Source: Salinimicrobium sp964572365
GTDB taxonomy: Bacteria; Bacteroidota; Bacteroidia; Flavobacteriales; Flavobacteriaceae
NCBI GenBank assembly: GCA_964572365.1
Contig: CAZNFK010000057.1
Coordinates: forward strand, 1-15,889
DNA length: 15,889 nucleotides
Direction: 5' to 3'
Shown one piece after another: positions 14,581 to 15,889 of the stretch. Each line of letters starts with the position of its first letter. Positions within the stretch are counted from its first letter, which is position 1. The position numbers were made by a program, and so were the translations under genes. Below the pieces are notes generated by a model. That model was not told where the DNA came from. It saw only the letters and a program-made list of their open reading frames with translations, and did no database searches.

Positions 14581-14618
14581 AATAAAAAATCCTGTCCACG
14601 AGACAGGATTTTTTATTT
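14580..14618. terminator. Bidirectional terminator between ccsBA and the pirin gene
   Basis: A perfect 17-bp stem, 14580-14596 with 14602-14618, encloses the 5-base loop CACGA. The stem core is ATCCTGTC/GACAGGAT, flanked by A-rich and T-rich arms, so both strands end in a T tract. It serves the two convergent genes on either side: ccsBA stops at its left edge and pirin stops 10 bases beyond its right edge. Confidence 0.92.
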
Positions 14619-14628
14619 AAACCAATTG

Positions 14629-15483
14629 CTATTGATGTGGGTCACCCATTTTTCCCTGGTGGTAATCTTCATATGCCTGGTTGATCTCTTCCATAGTGTT
14701 CATCACAAAAGGTCCCTGGGCGAACACGGGTTCTTTGAAAGGCTCGGCATGACCAAATAATACAATGCTATCAGCAAGGGCTTCAATTTGAAGTTCTTCA
14801 TGGTCGTTATTGAATTCCACAAGGTGCAATGCCTGGATGATCTCTCCGTTTATCTTTATTTCTCCCTTGATCACATAACAAAGAATGTTGTGGGATAAAG
14901 GTACTTCTGTAGTGAAAACACCTTCTGGTTTAAAAAAGAGGGTGCTTAAATGAATTTCAGTTAAGGTTTCAAAAGGGCCTTTCGTTCTGTTTAAATTTCC
15001 GGAGATCACCTGCGCCTGTACTTTTCCTTCATCAAAAGAAACCTGTGGAATATCTTCTTTTTTCAGTCCACGGTATGCGGGTTTGGTCATTTTTAACCTG
15101 GCAGGTAAATTCACCCATAACTGGAGGATCTCCAGGGGACCTCCTTCTTTTTTAAACTTTTCAGAAGAAACTTCAGAGTGGATCAATCCGCTGCCGGCTG
15201 TCATCCATTGTACACCGCCGCTCTCTATCACACTATTATTTCCGCCGGAATCTTTATGGGCAATATCCCCATCCAGAATAAATGTGACCGTCTCCATACC
15301 ACGGTGCGGATGCGGACCAAACGGTAACCCGTTGTTACGGGGATGATAGTTCTGAGGCCCGTGATGGTTAAGGAACAAAAACGGATCGATCATCCTAAGG
15401 CTTCGCGTGGGCATAGGCGAATAGGTGATCAGGTCGGCGATGGGCCTGTATTCTGCTTTGTAAACGTTCTTAACTGTCCTCAT
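14629..15483 (-). CDS. Pirin family protein (cupin-fold, metal-binding)
   Basis: Pirins are bicupin proteins with a single metal site. Bacterial members include quercetin 2,3-dioxygenases, but most have no proven reaction. The 284-residue product has normal length. The metal ligands expected from human pirin and E. coli YhhW are visible: His58 and His60 in GPHPHRGMETVTF, and His102 and Glu104 in GSGLIHSE. The start MRTVKNVYKAEYRP and the RMIDPFLFLNHHGP block are typical, and the C-terminal cupin (about 170-284) is weakly conserved as usual. There is no signal peptide, so it is cytoplasmic. A quercetinase activity or a redox/stress role is possible but not shown by sequence. It converges with ccsBA on a shared terminator and lies 42 bases after the NYN-LOTUS gene on the same strand. 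Confidence 0.93.
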   Translation of the reverse strand: MRTVKNVYKAEYRPIADLITYSPMPTRSLRMIDPFLFLNHHGPQNYHPRNNGLPFGPHPHRGMETVTFILDGDIAHKDSGGNNSVIESGGVQWMTAGSGLIHSEVSSEKFKKEGGPLEILQLWVNLPARLKMTKPAYRGLKKEDIPQVSFDEGKVQAQVISGNLNRTKGPFETLTEIHLSTLFFKPEGVFTTEVPLSHNILCYVIKGEIKINGEIIQALHLVEFNNDHEELQIEALADSIVLFGHAEPFKEPVFAQGPFVMNTMEEINQAYEDYHQGKMGDPHQ

Positions 15484-15484
15484 A

Positions 15485-15514
15485 TAAAAATAAATTGTGC
15501 GACTTTCGGTTCAA
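15485..15514 (-). promoter_or_regulatory. Candidate -33/-7 promoter for the pirin gene
   Basis: On the minus strand a TTG (15514-15512) is followed after exactly 19 bases by TATTTTTA (15492-15485), one mismatch from TAnnTTTG. This is the only place in the window where both elements appear at proper spacing. The start point would fall on or next to the ATG at 15483, implying a nearly leaderless message. Confidence 0.35.
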
Positions 15515-15525
15515 AAAGCTCAATT

Positions 15526-15889
15526 CTATTGATCCTTGTTCCTAACATAGATTAGTTTGTATTTTCCACGCTGATTTTCCCTTGATTCGATCTCGAATTT
15601 ATCAATGGAATTGATCATGGGTGTCAATTTTTGAAAACCGTAGTTACGGGAATCAAAATTGGGTTGCTTTTTTTGAAGTAAACTTCCCACATCTCCCAGG
15701 AAGGCCCAGCCGTCATCATCGGCGACATCAGAGATGGTCGAGGCGATGAGTTTTATCACTTTTGGGGTGATCTTATCGTATTCGCTCTTCTTGGTTTCTT
15801 TTTCCTTACTGCTTTCCTTAGCCTGATTTTTCAGGATCTCGATGTAGATGAACCGGTCACAGGCTACGATGAAAGGATCTGGGGTTTTC
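15526..15889 (-). CDS. NYN-LOTUS (OST-HTH) type RNA-binding protein, 5' end outside window
   Basis: This frame is open from the right edge (first full codon at 15888) to TAG at 15528-15526, giving 120 C-terminal residues. A GTG at 15759 can look like a start, but the frame continues upstream with sensible sequence. The first residues, KTPDPFIVACDRFIYIEIL, match the tail of NYN (PIN-like) nuclease domains of LabA-type proteins. A Lys/Glu-rich linker follows (about 20-45). The rest, DGWAFLGDVGSLLQKKQPNFDSRNYGFQKLTPMINSIDKFEIE, is a LOTUS/OST-HTH domain, known to bind RNA (G-rich or G-quadruplex RNA in studied cases). The whole protein is probably about 250 residues and a predicted RNase with RNA-binding tail (inference). 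The nuclease active site lies outside the window and cannot be checked. Confidence 0.85.
   Translation of the reverse strand, partial: KTPDPFIVACDRFIYIEILKNQAKESSKEKETKKSEYDKITPKVIKLIASTISDVADDDGWAFLGDVGSLLQKKQPNFDSRNYGFQKLTPMINSIDKFEIESRENQRGKYKLIYVRNKDQ

Noticed and set aside
15757..15759. GTG at 15759 as the start of the right-edge gene
   Set aside because: The same frame continues to the window edge and encodes a recognisable NYN-domain tail, so this is an internal Val codon.
1..15889. tRNA, rRNA, CRISPR, insertion sequence or phage signals
   Set aside because: No cloverleaf-like sequence, regularly spaced repeats, transposase frame or terminal inverted repeats were found by reading both strands; gaps between genes are all under 130 bases.

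Overview
This window reads as a contig from a marine-type Bacteroidota, most likely family Flavobacteriaceae (Gramella/Christiangramia, Salegentibacter or Zunongwangia-like). The evidence is the gene content (CcsB-CcsA fusion, DUF2520 next to a KdsC-type phosphatase, a GGGP-type UbiA prenyltransferase next to Maf, signal-peptide PIG-L protein beside a sodium symporter, DUF2911), the lack of strong Shine-Dalgarno sites, and several TAnnTTTG boxes, the Bacteroidota -7 promoter element. No RNA gene, insertion sequence, CRISPR array or phage gene was seen. There is one assembly gap of exactly 100 N at 9390-9489. No stretch over 300 bases lacks a gene.

Layout. Positions 93-3250 (+): a compact RecD/Pif1-like SF1 helicase, KdsB (CMP-Kdo synthetase) and a secreted DUF2911 protein, closed by a hairpin terminator at about 3275-3302. 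Positions 3301-7635 (-): a tightly coupled unit made of a secreted PIG-L deacetylase, a 35-residue single-span membrane protein and a sodium:solute symporter, joined by a 1-base overlap and a 1-base gap. Positions 7705-11144 (-): a close-packed set read in the order DUF2520 Rossmann protein, KdsC-like HAD phosphatase, SMR exporter, UbiA prenyltransferase (broken by the gap), Maf pyrophosphatase and a small MscS-like channel. Positions 11272-14580 (+): a 1102-residue CcsBA cytochrome c synthase divergent from that set. A perfect 17-bp-stem bidirectional terminator then separates it from a convergent pirin gene (14629-15483, -). At the right edge lies the 3' part of a NYN-LOTUS type RNA-binding/nuclease gene.

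How the genes work together: KdsB and the KdsC-like enzyme both belong to Kdo/lipopolysaccharide sugar supply but sit in separate units. CcsBA exports and attaches heme to periplasmic c-type cytochromes. The rest of the long minus-strand set is mostly envelope, lipid and nucleotide housekeeping. The most interesting part is the PIG-L / microprotein / symporter unit. It looks like a periplasmic deacetylation-and-uptake module in which the tiny membrane protein may be a minimal symporter subunit.
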